Part shown: piece by piece, positions 23,340-36,785 of the stretch | How positions within the stretch are numbered: position 1 is the first letter of the stretch | Layout of the letters: every line of letters starts with the position of its first letter | Assembly: GCF_010183535.1 (NCBI RefSeq) | Contig: NC_071332.1 | Span: forward strand, 9,114,001 to 9,178,000 | Length of the DNA stretch: 64,000 nucleotides | Direction of reading: 5' to 3' | Source of the DNA: Caenorhabditis remanei | Taxonomy: Eukaryota; Nematoda; Chromadorea; Rhabditida; Rhabditidae | The notes under the pieces: generated by a model | Databases searched by the model: none | The model's input: only the letters and a program-made list of their open reading frames with translations | What the model was told of the DNA's origin: nothing | Program-made: the position numbers and the translations under genes

Positions 23340-25345
23340 TTATTCAGTTTTAACTCTTCGAGTTACAAAACATTTTTTGACAAATAAAAATGTTTCGATC
23401 GCTCCATAAATGGCAAATAATGCAAATGAAATACAGTAGACGATAATATCAAGATTGTAAAATTCTAGAAATCCCATATCTTTTGCAAATGGAGTCAATG
23501 AAGGCATCTTCCCAAATCTAGCGGCATTTTCAGCATGTTTCAGAACCAGATCTTTTGGATTTATTGGTTGGTGATTCAAAATTTCTGCAAGTCGATTTGC
23601 GGCAATTTGATACCTGTAAGCTTATTATTTGAATCGAATAGAAAATATTAATAGGGAGTAGGTATTACTTCTCATCAATCAACATTTTTCTCAATAGATC
23701 GCTCTGTTTCTTCCAGTTGGGAATATCATGCTTTGAATAAACTTCCACTGATCCATGCCTTGCTAGCATTTGAGCATTACTGGGTTGTTCAGCAAATAGT
23801 GGAGTCTGAAAACTTGTTCTCATTGCTCTCAACTCACTGGGCAATATGAATACTTACCACGATGCCTGTTTTTGCTGCATACGCCAATTCCATTGTACTG
23901 CCGAGTCCTCCGTGAGTGATGAACAGATTCACACGCTTATCAGCTACAAATACAATTCTCGTAGTTTTTGTTATTATAAGAACGACGACTAACCAAGCAA
24001 AGACTGTTGTGGGAACCATTTGGAGAGATGTACATTTTCTGGAATATTCTCTTTGATGTATTTCTCTTCCGCATCTTCATATTTCCATAAAAATGTAACG
24101 TTCTGATTGTGCTTGAATAAGTTGATCATTGAGTGTTTGTAATCATCTGGCATATACTTGGAAGCCACCATTGTTCCGTATGAGATGAAGACATTGTACG
24201 GTCTCAAATTGAGAATTGTGTCTAGCTCCTGAAATTTGAATTAAATAACTTTCAACCACTAAAACTATACTTTTGAGACTGGAGGCACTTGTTTGTAGTC
24301 CATTGTGTAGCCACCGATTGGCACAACTTTCGGAATTGTGGGAACAACGAAATCAAGATAAGGATTCGAATTGGCAAAATGATAGGTGACATCTCCTAGG
24401 ATTGGTTTCCAATGTCTCACAGTTCCATTCATTATCTTTGAAATATCAGCGTATTGTCTATCAAAAAGTTCTCCGAATGCAGAAGTAGACAGGAGTTTAT
24501 ACCATAAATTGTTCATTCGGTCATACAATGAAATTTTTGGACCGAAGTTGGAAGATGGAGCTGAAAATAGTTAATAGAGACTGTAGTTAGGAGCAAAAAG
24601 AATACTCACATGGATAATAATGAAGAAAGGATGGTTCTCCCAATGCATCTGTAATTGCACTCAATTTGCTTCCCGTGAATACAGAAATGATTGCAGGCAT
24701 TTCTAGATAATCAGCAAGGTCTGTAACGTTTTTAACTATTGAGATACGGACAGAATCATCACTTCAACTCACATAAGCCGCAGAAATCAAAAGTTTCCGA
24801 CAAAACTACATCAAATTTCTGATCTTTCAGCATTTTGTGAAGTTCTTTATCCTCGAACATTCCTGGAATTTATTCAATCATTGACAAATCTTGAAATATC
24901 CTACTTACGTCTACACATATGCTGAAAAGCGCTGTGAAGAACTCTCGGAGCAAATATCTTGACACCAATATCCGATTGATATTTCACAGAAGTCCATGCA
25001 TCACTGAGCACTCCATCACTTGGCAAATTCTTTCGACCCTCTTCATCATGCCAAAAGTCAATAACTTTTATATTAGGGTTTTTGATAAGATCATGATTTT
25101 GAAAAAGTTCAACTACAAATGGCTGGAAGTACGTCTGAAATCATGAAGTTTATTGTTGAACATGGTTTTAAATAAATACTTACAACTTGATGACCAGCAT
25201 CTGCCAATTGATTTGCAATTGCTGCCATACATTTCATATGACTGAATCCATAAACGGGCGATATCACCAAAAAGTTATATCCAGATACATTATGAAAGGA
25301 GAATAAGAACAAGTAGAAGAGAATGAATAGGTTTTTCACCTCCAT
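23340..25345 (-). CDS. UDP-glycosyltransferase 1 (minus-strand array)
   Basis: Minus-strand exons 25345-25184, 25134-24909, 24862-24773, 24720-24610, 24560-24271, 24228-23994, 23943-23858, 23805-23669, 23613-23340; 536 residues. It has a signal peptide, then YNFLVISPVYGFSHMK with the catalytic His, the SETFDFCG segment with the likely relay Asp, the UDP-binding signature (WFPQQSLL...THGGLGSTMELAYA...EQPSNAQML) and a C-terminal membrane anchor with a short basic tail. Family role: membrane-bound ER enzyme adding sugar from UDP-sugar to small lipophilic compounds. Nine exons, the most of any UGT here. An intact plus-strand kinase gene separates it from the other three. Confidence 0.9.
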
Positions 25346-25529
25346 AATATACAGGTCTGATGATATTTAGACGAGAACAATTTATCAGTTTCGTCTTCTC
25401 TGATAACGATTGTGCACGGGGTCAATGGACAGAAAAATGATGATATTTGTTTTTAATTGTACTGATTCTTGAGTCTCTCTATTTCAGATATATATTCTAG
25501 GAACAAATACTGAAAGTGGACAAAGGATG

Positions 25530-25565
<36 letters not shown>

Positions 25566-26246
25566 GGCGTCTATCGTCTGGATCATCACACACGAGCTGG
25601 AAGTGAACATCTGAAACTAGTTTATTCTAATTTAATTTTTTTGTTGTTTTTTTAATTCAAGTTTCAGTTTCTTGCTGCTAGTTGTCAAATGACTGATGCT
25701 TCATACTTCTTCATTACTTTCTCAAACATCAAAACATGGTTTATTGACTCAAATAAATATCAAAAACTACTATCAAAAACTATACAAGACTGCTCTGTAA
25801 TTGTCTGCTTATGCTGAAAGCAATTCACAAAATTCTCGAAGAAATCAACTCGTTTCACAAAATTGGTAAGTGAGTCATTCGACAGAACTAAATTTATTTG
25901 CTATTCAAAAAATGAACCAATAGTTCATAACTCAAAACATAGGAGAATTAGACAACAAAAAACAACAAAAAAAAAAACAAAAAATGAGTCATTTTCAGTC
26001 ATGACTTGTGTTTCGTAGTCCAATTTCTAAGTTTTTCTGATTCTTCTTTTCCGCGCAAACGTTTTCGAATTGTGCCAATTCTTTTTCTTTTATTGCTTTT
26101 CACTGACTTTTCGAAAGAGTTTCAAAATATCCTAATGTTTTTGAGTTAACAAAATTTAGTATTTAGAAATTTCAAATTACAGAACTTATGAGTAAAATCG
26201 ACGGGTAAAAACAGCTTTCTGTTGTTTTTTCATCTCAAATTATCAA
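25346..26246. other. intergenic between UGT1 and the kinase gene
   Basis: 900 bp of divergent promoter space. It holds a TA microsatellite and A-rich tracts; no coding pattern seen. Confidence 0.5.
25531..25559. repeat. (TA)n microsatellite
   Basis: About 14 uninterrupted TA units, about 190 bp upstream of the UGT1 start. Confidence 0.95.
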
Positions 26247-27976
26247 ATGGATCAGTTCAAGGTAAAAATGGCGACTGATAGAAACCATTCAGTTTTTCCT
26301 TATTCACAGAAATGCGTGGTTACTCATGATTGGAATGCTGAATCTGATGGTGAACTGGACTTGTCATGTGGAACAATCATTTCTTCCACAGAGAGGTATT
26401 TAATTTTTAAACATTTTTTAAAGAAACACGAACTAAAATCTACTTTCCAGCCAGTTTGAAAGATGGTTTCAAGGTGAACTGAATGGAAAATTCGGGTTTT
26501 TTCCTGCGAACCATGCCAAAGTTCTTCGTTCTGGAAACGACGAACTGGTAAAGTTCAACGCGGATGATTTCAAGTTGCCCGGCGAAATTTGGACTCTGGA
26601 TAACTTGAAAATTGATGAAGGAACTACGGCGACTATATTCACAGTTGATGTGAAGCTCAACAAAATTCTAGATGTGAGGATTCTCTCCTACATTTCACCT
26701 GATATTCTATTTATTTTCATGTCGGTGAATCCAGTGAGCAAACTATGAGAATTGTTTTGAAAAGGTTCAATACCAACAGATATCGACGTCTAGCTTCAGA
26801 AGAGGAACGATGTAAGTTAGAACAATGAATTGATGAAGGAAGGATTATTTCCAGTTTTCAAACTAAAGCAAGAAGCTGAAGTGCTGAGCAAACTCTCTCA
26901 CAAAAACATCATTCGATCATTTGGAATCTGTTGCGAAGGTCCCTTCTTTGGCTTGGTTCTTGAATGTTGTAGAGGATCTTCATTAAAAACGATCTGCCGG
27001 AGTTTAACTCCGGACTCATGGGTCCCATTGAATGTTTCAGCCAATTGGGCAAAACAAATTGCTGAAGGAATGGAGTATCTCTCTTGGAAAGGATATATTC
27101 ATCGAGATTTGAAAGCTCATGATGGTATGAATTAATCCAGTATTTTTTCTCAACTTTAAGCCTTTTCAGTTTTGGTCAAAGACAATGTTTGTATGCGTAC
27201 TGATACAAATTCGATGAAATCTAACTTGTGCCAGCATTGTGGAAAGAAACCATTGAACCAGCTTCGGTTGAAAATCAGTGATTTCGGAGATTCCAGAAAA
27301 GTCTCCCCTGACTCGGAGTATGATATTGCTGGTTTGTAGACAAATGTTTCTACTTGACTTCTTGCAAAAATGATTTTCAGGATCCTATGCGTGGATTGCC
27401 CCTGAAGCATTCCGTGATAATATCTGGTCGGAAGCTTCTGATGTTTGGTCATATGGAGTGGTTCTCTGGGAGATCTTCACAAGAAAACATCCATTCAGTG
27501 GACAAAACTGGCCAGCAGCAGCGTTTCAGGTAAATGACAGACTATTGAGAGTGAGTTCTGATATCTGGAGAGAATTGCAGAATGTTAACGGTCAGAAACT
27601 TGCAATATACGACACATTTCCCATCAAATGGAAGAAGCTCATGCTGCCTTGTTGGGATTTGGATCCGCAACGTCGACCAAAGTTTTCGGAGCTCGCGACT
27701 GGATTTTGGAACTACGAAGTCGAGTTAAACATCGTTTATTCAGTTGGTGTTGATTTCACAACTCCAACACTTCCAACACCTACAACTGATTGTTCACTTG
27801 ACGTATCGACAACGAATTCCAATAGTTGGGAACATGGAACTGAGCAGCTAGAAGAGATGTCTTCAACAATTAAAGGATCGGGTTCATCATGGGTATACAA
27901 TAATCGGAACACCGACTGTGATATGTACGAATCGGGAATAATGAAGAAAACAAAAATCAAGGAGACATCGGTGTAA
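26247..27976 (+). CDS. SH3-domain protein kinase of the mixed-lineage kinase type
   Basis: Exons 26247-26261, 26310-26395, 26451-26673, 26739-26811, 26855-27124, 27170-27331, 27381-27529, 27581-27976; 457 residues. The SH3 domain (about 6-60) ends [11 protein letters not shown]. The kinase domain (about 88-345) resembles MLK kinases: TMRIVLKRF (ATP-site Lys about 116), [26 protein letters not shown], a cysteine-bearing insert, [20 protein letters not shown] and [12 protein letters not shown]. MLKs activate JNK/p38 cascades. Oddities: the usual HRDLKxxN asparagine is Asp, the glycine loop is poor, and no leucine zipper or CRIB follows. Acceptor GTGAG before exon 4 is weak; that junction is the least certain. 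The intron at 27530-27580 is in frame but removing it restores the MLK pattern. Confidence 0.78.
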
Positions 27977-28156
27977 GCAGTCATTTTGACAAGTTGTCTT
28001 TTTTCTTTTGAATATCTAAAAGTTCTACTCAAAGTTCCACTTTTCATCTGTCAAATTTGTAACTTTTTTCTCTATTCCTTCCGGAAAATTTGTATTTTTT
28101 TAATTTTCATTCCATTTTTAATTTTTATTATCTCTATACACAAATAAAGATCTAAT

Positions 28157-30417
28157 TCAATCCAACTTCGATTTCAGTCGAATACTGTTGCGAATATAAG
28201 TCCATACAATATACATGAATGTTACGATTATTAACAAACACAAAGCAATAATATCCAAATTATAAAACTCAATGATTCCCATTTCTTGAACATTTGGAGT
28301 CAACTCTGGCATTTTTCCAAACTTCGCAGCCATCTCGGCGTGTTTGACCAGAAGATCTCGTGGCTTGATCGGTTGATTCTTCAATACTTGTGCTAGTCGA
28401 TTCGCCGATTTCTGATATGATTTGTTTGTGAGTACCTTGTGAAGAACAGAGTTCAATTTCTGCCAGTCAGGAATATCGTATTTGGAATATACTTCGACTG
28501 ATTCATGTCGTTGAAGCATTTTTCCATTGTCTGGTTGTTCGGCGATTAGTGGAATCTTTAAAGAAACTTAACTTTTTTCTTTATTATGTTTCTGTCTTAC
28601 CATGATTGCAGGTTTCGCAGCGTAAGCCAATTCCATGGTGGATCCAAGTCCTCCGTGGGTGATAAACAGTTTCACTCGCTTATCAGCAAGAAGAGCTCTC
28701 TGTGGGAACCAATCCTTTAGAATAACATTTTCAGGCAGACGGTCAATTAGAAATTGATCTTTCAAGTCTTCATATTTCCATAAAAATGTTATATTTTGAG
28801 AATTCGCAGCGAACATTTTTGTCATGGCTTCTCTGCAAATTCAAGGAGATGTAGATGCTTCAACAATATGACCTACTTATAATGATTCGGCATGAACTTT
28901 GATTTTACCATCGAACCAAAAGATACAAATACTGTCAACGAACGTTTATTCAAGATTTCTTCAAACTCCTTCGGAAGTGATGTATCCACAGTTTCATCCA
29001 TGTCGAATCCTCCGATTGGAATTACTTTCGGAATAGTTGGCACAGAAAAATCAAGATATGGATTCGAATTTGAAAAATGAAATGTGACATCTCGGAGGAT
29101 TTTCTGAATTAGCACTCATGATCTCATTCGCCCAAAAACCGGTAGAACTCACTTTCCAATATCTAACTTTTCCTCCTGTCAGCCTCGCAATTTGATTGAA
29201 TTGCCAATCAAAAACAATAGTATATCCGTTACCGAATACATATTTATGATACAAATCATTAATTCTATCAAATATCGAAGCTCCAGGTCCGAAACTATCA
29301 GAACTCGGAGCAGGGAAATAGTGAAGCCATGAAGGTTCACCAAGAGGAGTTGTGATAGCTAGCAGGCGGCTACCAGTGAACACAGATATGATAGATTTGG
29401 ACTCGATGTAATCGGCAAGATCTAAAAGTTTTCAAGTTTATTGTTGTGGTTTCTAACATCTTTCTAATTACATAATCCACAGAAATCGAAGGTTTCCGCA
29501 ATGACGACATCAAAACTTTTTTGTTTTAACATAATATGAAGTTCGGTGTCTTGGAATATTTCTGAAAATCATTGAGTGAATCAAGTCATATACTTCAAAC
29601 CTCACTCCTACACATATGTTCCCAAGCTGAATATAGGAACTGCGGCATTTCAGTAACTGCACCGATAGCTGATTGATACTTTCCAGAATACCAAGCATCG
29701 TGGAGATCATTACTAGGAGGCATATGCTTTCGACCTTCCTCATCATGCCAGTAATTGATCACTTCTATAGAATTGTTCTTGAGAAGTTTGTGATTTTGAT
29801 ACGCTTCTATCACAAAAGGTTGAAAGTAGGTCTGACAAAACAAATAGGTTGAAAGTAAGTAAAACGATTTACAAGTTTTCGTCTGTATTTTGGTCAATAA
29901 CAAAGAAGATATCTAATCTAATCTAATTAGTTCAAGGCATTGACGGAATTCCGACATGATTGGAAAACTATTAGTCTCGTCTGATTGGTCAATCAAAAGG
30001 ATAGATCTATGGCTGAGCTAATGCAGTTTTACTTGATGGAGAGACTTTGTATTGTGAGACATTTACAAAAATAAAAACATGTGTTACGAGAAGATATCAC
30101 TTTGAAGGTAGAATTTCAGAGCAAAACTACAAAGAGTTTTTCTCTATTGGATTCCTAGTATAAAAACGTTTTAACGGTTAAAACTTTTATATCCCAGAAC
30201 ATTCGGCTTGATTTCCTTGTTCTTCAGACTATTCTCTTTTTATCAAACTACATTCAAACTTACTCACCACTCGATGACCTCCCTCCGCTAGTTGATTAGC
30301 CACATTTGCCAGGAATTTCATGTGACTGAACCCGTAAACTGGGGAAATAACCAGGTAATTGTATGCATCTGTTGTTTGAAAAATAAGAAAATAGACAACA
30401 ACGAGTAGAAGACACAT
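28157..30417 (-). CDS. UDP-glycosyltransferase 2 (minus-strand array)
   Basis: Minus-strand exons 30417-30268, 29831-29606, 29561-29472, 29421-29153, 29103-28877, 28832-28601, 28555-28157; 530 residues. The ATG at 30417 (MCLLLVVVYFLIFQ) starts the signal peptide; the longer open frame begins with TTG and has a stop just upstream. It contains YNYLVISPVYGFSHMKF, ETFDFCG, FITHGGLGSTMELAYAAKP, AEQPDNGKML and a C-terminal anchor ending KLD. Seven exons; the last uses a TTTAAAG acceptor instead of TTTCAG. The stop lies 180 bp from that of the convergent kinase gene. Function by family: conjugation of small lipophilic molecules in the ER. Confidence 0.9.
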
Positions 30418-30637
30418 AACTACGTTGAATGAGAGACAATATTTGACCAAATAATGCTATCAACGCTATCAAAGAAGTAAACCAACCTATCTATCATGTG
30501 GGAACATCAATCACAAAAAATTCTTCTTACTTTTAATTGATAATGGAGACGTCTAGACCTATATTGAAACCTTTTCTCTTTGACAAAAGTGTACTGATGT
30601 TCAATGCGTTAAAAGAGAAATAATGATTCAAAATGGA

Positions 30638-32801
30638 TTATTCAACTTTCAATTTGAAAGAACCTTTCAACCTTGTATAAAGATATGAAACAGACCAGCT
30701 GCCAACCCAAGTAAATAAACTCAGTAAAAATAAAAGATCCAAATTATAGAACTCAACAAGACCCATGTCTTTGGCATAAGGTACTAGGTTTGGCATTCTG
30801 CCAAAACGAGCCGCATTTTCTGCATGTTTAACCATGAGATCCGCTGGCGAAATAGGTTGAAATCGGAGTGTATCTGCTAGTCGATTTGCATGTTCTTGAT
30901 AAACGTCAGTATTCAGCATTTTCCGTAGCAAGTTGCTCAGCTTTTTCCAGTTCGGAATGTCGAGTTTCGAGTATACTACAACGCTTCGATGACGTTCTAT
31001 CATCTTTGCATTTCCAGGTTGATCAGCGAATAGAGGAATCTGGAAATGTTTCTCTTTCGAATCTCCAACCAAAATTAGAATGCTCTAATCTCAACAACTA
31101 TATTTTAATCAATGTTATTCATCGAATATTTCTGTTTTGAATCCATGCATATATAGTATTTTAACATTTCATTATCGATCATATTTTTTCTCAACTTGTC
31201 AGTTTTTATCAATGGCGTACACAGAATAACAGAGAGACATTTCTGTATAGTCTCCCCCACTTCAACTATACAGTTTCGTTGATAAACTATCTCTTTGTAG
31301 TCTTACCACTATCGCCGGTTTCGCTGCGTTTGCCAGTTCCATTGTACTACCGAGCCCTCCGTGTGTCACGAAAAGGTCTACTCGTCGATCACCTGAAAAC
31401 TGAATGCTCTTTACTTCTTCCTTATCATTCAAACACTGACTTAAAAGAGAATTCTGTGAGAACCATTTTGCAATGTGTACGTTTTTGGGGAGCTTCTTCA
31501 ACAAATCTTGGTCATTTGGATGCTCATATTTCCAAAGGAAAGTAACATTCGGATGATCCAAAAATACTTTTATCATTGACTCTCTAAAATTGATTACAAC
31601 ATTTTAAAATAGATTTTATATAATTTCACTCACTTATACTCAAGGGGCATATCTACAGATCTCACCATTGATCCGAATGAGATAAAAACAGAATGTTTTC
31701 TTTGATTCAATAGATTTTCTAATTCATCAGAATGATTATCTCTTGTATTCCAATCATCTTGATCCACAGTAATTCCTCCTATTGGCACAACTTTCGGAAT
31801 CGTTGGAATGACAAAATCCAAATATGGATTTGAGTTTGAGAAGTGATACGTGACGTCATGGATGATTTCTTTCCAATGTTTCACTTTTCCATTCGTTAAC
31901 TTCTTGACTTGCTGGTACTGCATTTCGAAAAGTTGAGCAAATCCGTAAGACGAGAATATTTTATGCCACACGTCGTTCGCTCGGTCCCAAATGGTGGATC
32001 TCTCTCCATATTGAGAAGTTGGAGCAGGTAAATAATGTAAAAATGAAGGTTCACCGAGTACAGGAGCCAGGGCGTTCAGTCTATTCCCGGTGAATGTTGA
32101 GATCAATGATGGCATTTCCAGATAACTTGCAAGGTCTGGAAAGAAGACATTTTATCTCAATGAACTAAGTTTTCAGTCACTTACATAATCCACAGAAATC
32201 AAATGCTTCCGATAAAACAACGTCAAACTGACGACCTTTCAAATCAAAATGCAGATCCGTGTCTTCAAACATTTCTGTAATAAAACTTGATTTGATTGAC
32301 ATTAATTTCTGGAAACTAACTTCTACACATGTGCTCAAATGCCGGATACAAATATCTGGAGAGAAGAATAGCTGCTCCGACATCCGACTGATACATTGAT
32401 GAATGCCACGCGTCACGCATACTCGCTTCAGATGGAATATGTTGCATTCCTATTTCATCATGGTAATAATTCCAGACCTCTATAGTTTCTACTTCAATCA
32501 GATTGTGATCATGATAGTCATCTACGACAAACGGTTGAAAATATGTCTGAAAAATATATTTGTGGAACAATTTACCAAAAAGAAAATGTTTCAAAATTTA
32601 CAATGATTTTGAGAATATTCAAAAAAGGAAAAAAACACTCACCACATTGTGTCCAGCTCTAGCTAAATGATTAGCCAATGCAGCCATATATTTCATGTGA
32701 CTGAATCCATAAACGGGAGAAATAACAAGAAAGTTGTAAGGAGAAACATGTCCAATCAATGTGAATATCAGGACGGTAAGAAGTACAATTTGATGGAGCA
32801 T
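30638..32801 (-). CDS. UDP-glycosyltransferase 3 (minus-strand array)
   Basis: Minus-strand exons 32801-32643, 32546-32321, 32274-32185, 32135-31634, 31583-31441, 31392-31307, 31039-30638; 535 residues. Start MLHQIVLLTVLIFTLIG gives a clear signal peptide; YNFLVISPVYGFSHMKYM follows with the catalytic His. The UDP site reads DRRVDLFVTHGGLGSTMELA and ADQPGNAKMIERH; the C-terminus is a membrane anchor plus basic tail. The 48-nt intron at 31393-31440 keeps frame and has no stop, but alignment to sister genes (SLLADKR) requires its removal. It lies 221 bp upstream of UGT2 on the same strand. Confidence 0.9.
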
Positions 32802-33048
32802 CGAAAAACTGGTTATGTTGGTTTTTCCCCCTTCAATTGATGTATTTGTACACAACACATTATCAGCTTTTGTTTCGTTTCATTTTGATAACTTACTCTC
32901 TTTTTAGTTTTATCAATAAAACAGACCATAAGCTTGTACTGTCTATACGTGCTGTTGCGAACTGTAAAACGCCGAAACTATGAAATGATTATGATCTTTG
33001 CAACAACTGTACTTTGAATGCACTTTTTTCTGCTACAATGTAAATAAT

Positions 33049-34825
33049 TTATTCTTGTTTTAATTTTAAATAACTAATTGAACAGTTATAAACAAAAAAT
33101 AAGAGCTTAAAGATCACATACAACACAGTCAACAGAACACAAACAACCAGTGCTAAACTGTCAAGACAATAGTATTTGATAAAATTATACTTGTTAGCGT
33201 GAGGTTCCAAACTGTCAACTTTTCCGAATCGAGCAACAAATTCACAATGATTCAAAAGAACTTGTTTAGGGTCCATTGGCTGGTTATGGAGAATATCCGA
33301 TAGTCGTTGTGCATTTTTTTTGTAATCAGTGTTATTCAAAATCTTCCTGAATGTGTTGACCAGTTTATCACTATTGGGGAGATCGAATTTGCTGTAAACC
33401 ACTGCACCGCCGTGACGAGAAAGCATTTCTCCGTTGGCCCCTTGATCACTGAATATTGGAATCTGAAAAAAATAACTTCGTGAGGAAAAAACAATTCCTT
33501 CAAAATTACCATGACACTTGGAACACCTGCATACCCAACTTCCATCGTGCTTCCCAATCCTCCATGAGTTACGAATACACCGAGACGACTATCTGCTAAC
33601 AACGCTGGTTGTGGAACCCATTTGCTCAAGACTACATTTTCTGGAAGCTCTTTCCTCAATTTCTCGTCTTCTTCCTCGTATTTCCAAATGAAAGTTGTTT
33701 CGGGCATCTTTCTAAATGTCTCGACGAGTCCATTCTTAAAATGAGTTGGCATGTCGGAGGATTGAATGACAGTTCCAAATGAAACTAGGATTGTATTCTT
33801 TCGGAGAGACAGTATTTTATCAAAATGATCATCCAGTTTAGTACTTTTCGGCGGTTCAATTGTACATCCTCCAACTTGAATCACTTTTGAGATTGTAGGT
33901 GTCGAGAATGACAAATATGAATTCGAATTCGTCAAAAAGAAAGTTGAGCGTTGAAGAATTTCTTGCCAAGTTCGAACTTTTCCTCCTGTCAACTTGAATA
34001 CTTGATCGTATTGCTTATCAAATAACAATGCAAATTGATAATGATAGGCAGTGAGTCCGAGAATATCATTCAATCTATCAAGAGCAGTCGATTCGTCTCC
34101 ATATTTTGAGCCTTCAGTAGGAAGATAATTGAGTGGAATTGGTTCTCCGACGGCATAAGATGCAGCTCCACATCGAACCCCTGTGTAAAGAGGAATAGGA
34201 GATTTCAAGTTCAAGTAGTCTCCGAGATCTGAAATCTTAGTCAACGTATGAAAATAGTGAAACGAGAAATGAACTTACAAAGTCCACAAAAGTCGAAGGC
34301 TTCTGATATATGAGAATCGAATTTTTTCGATAGAATCCATTCATGAAGATGTTTGTCCGTTAGCATTCCTATAACAACAATATGAATTGGAAGCTTCAAA
34401 ATCAGTACTCACTTCGACATATATGTTCAAACTCTTTGTATAGCTTCCCAGAGTTCACTTTTGCTCCAGATATAGGATTGCTCGGCATTTTGGCATCCCA
34501 TAAGAATTTGAAAACACTTGGACCAGAGGCAGCGGCTTTTCCTTCTTCATCCATTTCAAAGTTCACCACTTCCACTTTCGAATTTTTAACTACTTTTTTA
34601 TGTGCATAGTAGTCATAGAGGATTGGTTGCAGGAAAGTCTGAAATTCAATTTCATTAAATTAAGTTTTGTTTAATAAAACTCACCACATTGTGTCCTGCA
34701 TCAGCTAGAATATCTGCCACCTTGCCCATAAATTTCATATGGCTGTATCCGAAAACTGGGGAGATTATGAGATAATTATAGCCAGAAATTACAGGGAATA
34801 AAGTTAACAAAAGCAAAAAATTCAT
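33049..34825 (-). CDS. UDP-glycosyltransferase 4 (minus-strand array)
   Basis: Minus-strand exons 34825-34685, 34638-34413, 34368-34279, 34228-33510, 33462-33049; 529 residues in only five exons, since the central 719-nt exon covers positions split by introns in its sisters. It begins MNFLLLLTLFPVISGYNYLI and keeps the His in VFGYSHMKF. It is the most divergent of the four minus-strand copies: the donor loop reads THGGLGSTMEVGYAGVPSVM and SDQGANGEML, yet the key D/Q pair is retained. C-terminal hydrophobic anchor present. Expected to be an active ER glycosyltransferase with different substrates. Confidence 0.9.
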
Positions 34826-35447
34826 CTTGATTCTGAGAAAAGGATACTGGAATCCATGAGCGTCTAGACATTATATACCCCCTTGGGTAGGTTCAAAAGT
34901 AAGTTCAGTTGCAAACATTTGCTATGATCAGCGTCCTTTTCTCAGCCGTCTCTTACAATTACACAGTGTCTCTGTGTAGTTTATATCTAATCGTCTATTT
35001 CTCTTTGTTCATCTTTTGATAACGACGTGCAAGTGGACAGAATCTTGCCCTGTCGCACATTTTTAGATGGATCATGTAGTAGGTGTTGGAGGTTGTAGTT
35101 CAAATAACTCGAATGTTTTGATGGATGGGGTCGAATTAGACACAGTATGATATTTTTTTTTCTGAAGATGTGAATTTGGAATCAGCGAAACAAAGAAGAT
35201 AAAATAATTGTCAAAAGTCATTAAATTTTGCAGTAGGTGGACATTATGCACTTTTCTCGGTCGAAGCTCAAAACGTTCAAGTCCAAAAGCTGCCTGATCT
35301 TTGCATAATTCCCCTGTGATCGACGAAATAATGATCTTTTTTTTCTACGTAAAATGAAAAGCCACCAATTATGTTTTCTGTTAGCGATCAACAAAACTGA
35401 ACGAAGCACGCCTACGTATTCTATTTTTCTTTCTTAATTTCAAAGGC
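34826..35447. other. intergenic, divergent promoter space of UGT4 and srbc 1
   Basis: 620 bp, AT-rich, no repeat or coding pattern recognised. Confidence 0.5.
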
Positions 35448-36489
35448 ATGGTTATCCTAACAGCTGGCTATTGGATTTTCACAGTTATCGGAATAGTTTC
35501 CACATTTTATACGACTTTATTATGTGCCTACATCATCAAGAAATATACCTTGTGAGTAGAATTTGATGGCACAAGTATGTATGGTTTGATAACTTAATTT
35601 CAGGAAACTAAAAACATGGAAAAAGCTGGAGTACCAGTTGATTTTATTTAGGGTTTTATTTGACGCATTGAATAGTTTTATAAGTGAGTGAAACGCATTA
35701 TATGTGAATTCTCTACTGTGAGTTTAGGTGCAATATACTTTTGTTTCAACATTTTTGCACTACTATATCCTGATACAATCCCATTCAATTTCTCTTTTCT
35801 AATTGCTCTTCTCGCATCAAATTTCCTAGAAATGAGAAGTTATCTAGCTGCAATTATTGCCATTGAACGAGTTCTAGCTACAACTATTCCAATTCATTTC
35901 TATCGTTATCGGAAACGAATCTCTAATATTCCCATTATCGGTTTCACAATCTCCACTGGTATCGCTAGTTACGTAGTTTTGTTTGGGTTTTGTAGAATGA
36001 GGTTTCCACTTGAAATTGGTTGCACCAGTTTCAATTGTGCAACGCCTCTCTGTTATCAGGTTTGTTAAATTCTGGAAATATTTTGTTTCCATAATTTATT
36101 TCTTCTAGAACTATTTAGTCATCTCTAAACTGATATATGCCTCGACAAATGCAGTTTTCTCCGGAATTTTATGTATCAAGCTATTACTTTTATCTTTAAA
36201 CCGAACAATTGTTGCGACAGACCTTAGAAAAGCAAATCTACTCTCACTCACAGATGGACTTTCAACCCTATCATTTGAGTTGATCCCCTCATTAATCTTC
36301 AATTATGGCATCATTGATTCTAGAGTGCGTGGGAAAATTTATAAACATTCAGAGACATGTGTATAATTACAGAGTGTTGGTCCTGTAATGGGCGTGTTAC
36401 GCCAATTTGGGAGAGCTGTGGAGGCGTCAGTTATGGTGAAGTTGATGAAGAAAACGGCCGTACAGCAGTCATCGGAATCTTTCAACTAG
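35448..36489 (+). CDS. srbc-family chemoreceptor 1
   Basis: Exons 35448-35551, 35604-35683, 35728-36059, 36109-36324, 36373-36489; 282 residues. srbc features: an N-terminal helix, then WKKLEYQLILFRVLFDALNS, the long SYLAAIIAIERVLATTIPIHF segment at the end of TM3, the CTSFNCATPLC cysteine pattern of the extracellular loop, LRKANLLSLTDGLSTLSFEL and the end signature VGPVMGVLRQFGRAVEA. Probable chemosensory GPCR. First of four head-to-tail srbc genes, and the one with most introns among the three close relatives. Confidence 0.85.
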
Positions 36490-36785
36490 ATTCAAAGTTT
36501 CTCATTTTCTATATTGAAATAATCTCAACAAAAAAAAGAAAACCAAAAGTGCAACGAACTTGTTTCTCAATATGACACATATTACGTTCTGACTCATTAT
36601 CCCCCTAGACACTCAAATCTTTGGGGACACAAGACCATTCCAGACAGGGCTATATTAGCATTGGTCGTACAAGGATATCAATTATCTATTATAGCCGTCA
36701 CATGATCAATATCGATATCTGAAACTGCTCATTTGAAAAAGGGGCTGTCTACTGAGTCATTCTTCTTGACTTTTCTATTCGAAGA

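Noticed and set aside
30418..30450. Longer UGT 2 start
   Set aside because: It begins at TTG, a stop lies just upstream, and the downstream ATG gives a proper signal peptide.
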